From [Eubacterium] saphenum (GTDB lineage Bacteria; Bacillota; Clostridia; Oscillospirales; Ruminococcaceae), in the NCBI GenBank assembly GCA_004555635.1, contig SFHN01000007.1, positions 1 through 16,381 on the forward strand: DNA of 16,381 nt, in the 5' to 3' direction. Under the pieces are notes generated by a model. It saw nothing but the letters and a program-made list of their open reading frames with translations, had not been told where the DNA came from and did not search any database. Positions 15,883-16,381 of this stretch are shown here, in pieces. The position numbers and the translations under genes are program-made. Each line of letters starts with the position of its first letter. Within the stretch, counting starts at the first letter, position 1.

Positions 15883-16381
15883 TCAGGAGCAGACTGGGTC
15901 TCGAACATATATGAGCGAAAAAACAGCAAAACGAAACGAGGACAACAGATTTCTCCATTTCCATGTGGCCAATTTTTTCAAGTTCATGGCAACAAACTTA
16001 AGCTTCACCCAGTTCGTCACCTGAGCCAAGCCTCTGTATTGCGTATAACGCATCGCGTGTTTTTCCTTGGCGTCCGCGAAGACCCGTTCAATGGTTTCCT
16101 TTCGGCACTTGTAGAGCTGCGCGTACGCAGGCGTATATCTGGCATCGTCCGCCAATTCCTCATAGTCCTTCCAGATATGCCGCTGCACCGTTTTGATACA
16201 GTTCTTGGAATGCGTACACCGTTCTCTGGTCGGACAGGCGGCGCAGATATTCGGATCACTCTTGTATTCCCTATATCCATCACGGTTCGTCGTGCTATAT
16301 TTCAAGGGCTGGTATTCGGGACATATCACGCAGTTGTAGAATTCATCATAGACATACTTCCACCACTCGTGTCCATTCTTC
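15883..16381 (-). CDS. IS1182-type transposase, C-terminal part (cut by right edge)
   Basis: The reading frame runs open to the right edge of the window, so only the last 165 residues or so are seen; whole IS1182-type transposases are about 450-550 residues. Seen: a zinc-finger-like run (ICPEYQPLKYSTTN, then CAACPTRERCTHSKNC), followed by the C-terminal DDE-domain part with ETIERVFADAKEKHAMRYTQYRG, whose Glu is the usual third catalytic acid, and NLKKLA near the end. It would cut and move the element by DNA transposition. A GTG at 16329 is internal, not the start, since the codons before it stay open. No terminal inverted repeat could be fixed. It points at the ACT gene and ends about 100 bp from it. 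Confidence 0.85.
   Translation of the reverse strand, partial: KNGHEWWKYVYDEFYNCVICPEYQPLKYSTTNRDGYREYKSDPNICAACPTRERCTHSKNCIKTVQRHIWKDYEELADDARYTPAYAQLYKCRKETIERVFADAKEKHAMRYTQYRGLAQVTNWVKLKFVAMNLKKLATWKWRNLLSSFRFAVFSLIYVRDPVCS

Overview
The window reads as DNA of an endospore-forming Clostridium-class Firmicute, probably of the Oscillospira/Ruminococcus group. The evidence is a dipicolinate synthase pair (dpaA-dpaB), a perfect CIRCE operator before groES-groEL, sigma-A type promoters (TTGACA/TATAAT) and strong AGGAGG ribosome binding sites. The species is inferred from style only.

Left part (1-4980): a tRNA-Gly(TCC) gene with its own promoter and terminator lies on the minus strand. Divergent from it is a four-gene plus-strand operon with a clear promoter, an unusual repeat-rich leader and a terminator. 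It encodes a BrxD-like (DUF2791) P-loop ATPase, a GNAT acetyltransferase, a small P-loop kinase-like protein and a BrxHI/Lhr-like DEVH helicase. BrxD and BrxHI are known as accessory genes of BREX phage defence, but no other BREX gene is visible, so this may be a stand-alone ATPase/helicase system with two inserted enzymes.

Middle (4985-8661): minus-strand dpaA-dpaB (spore dipicolinic acid synthesis), then groES-groEL under a CIRCE-controlled promoter. GroES carries an unusual Lys/Ala-rich tail.

Right of the chaperones (8771-11122): a three-gene plus-strand operon of unknown function whose last gene looks like a DUF6882 protein.

From about 11145 to the end, the style changes sharply. Leucine is almost all CTG/CTC, isoleucine ATC, lysine AAG and serine TCC/TCT, while to the left ATA, CTT, AAA and AGC are frequent. 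This right block holds a TrpR-like regulator (YerC/YecD family), iorA-iorB (indolepyruvate:ferredoxin oxidoreductase), a phenylacetate-CoA ligase (paaK-like) and a tandem-ACT protein, then the C-terminal part of an IS1182-type transposase running off the right edge. Together iorAB, paaK and the ACT protein suggest fermentation of aromatic amino acids through aryl-pyruvates and aryl-acetyl-CoA. The style switch falls in one intergenic promoter whose upstream half nearly repeats the tRNA-Gly promoter at the other end of the window. The right block is therefore either horizontally acquired or joined by a chimeric assembly.
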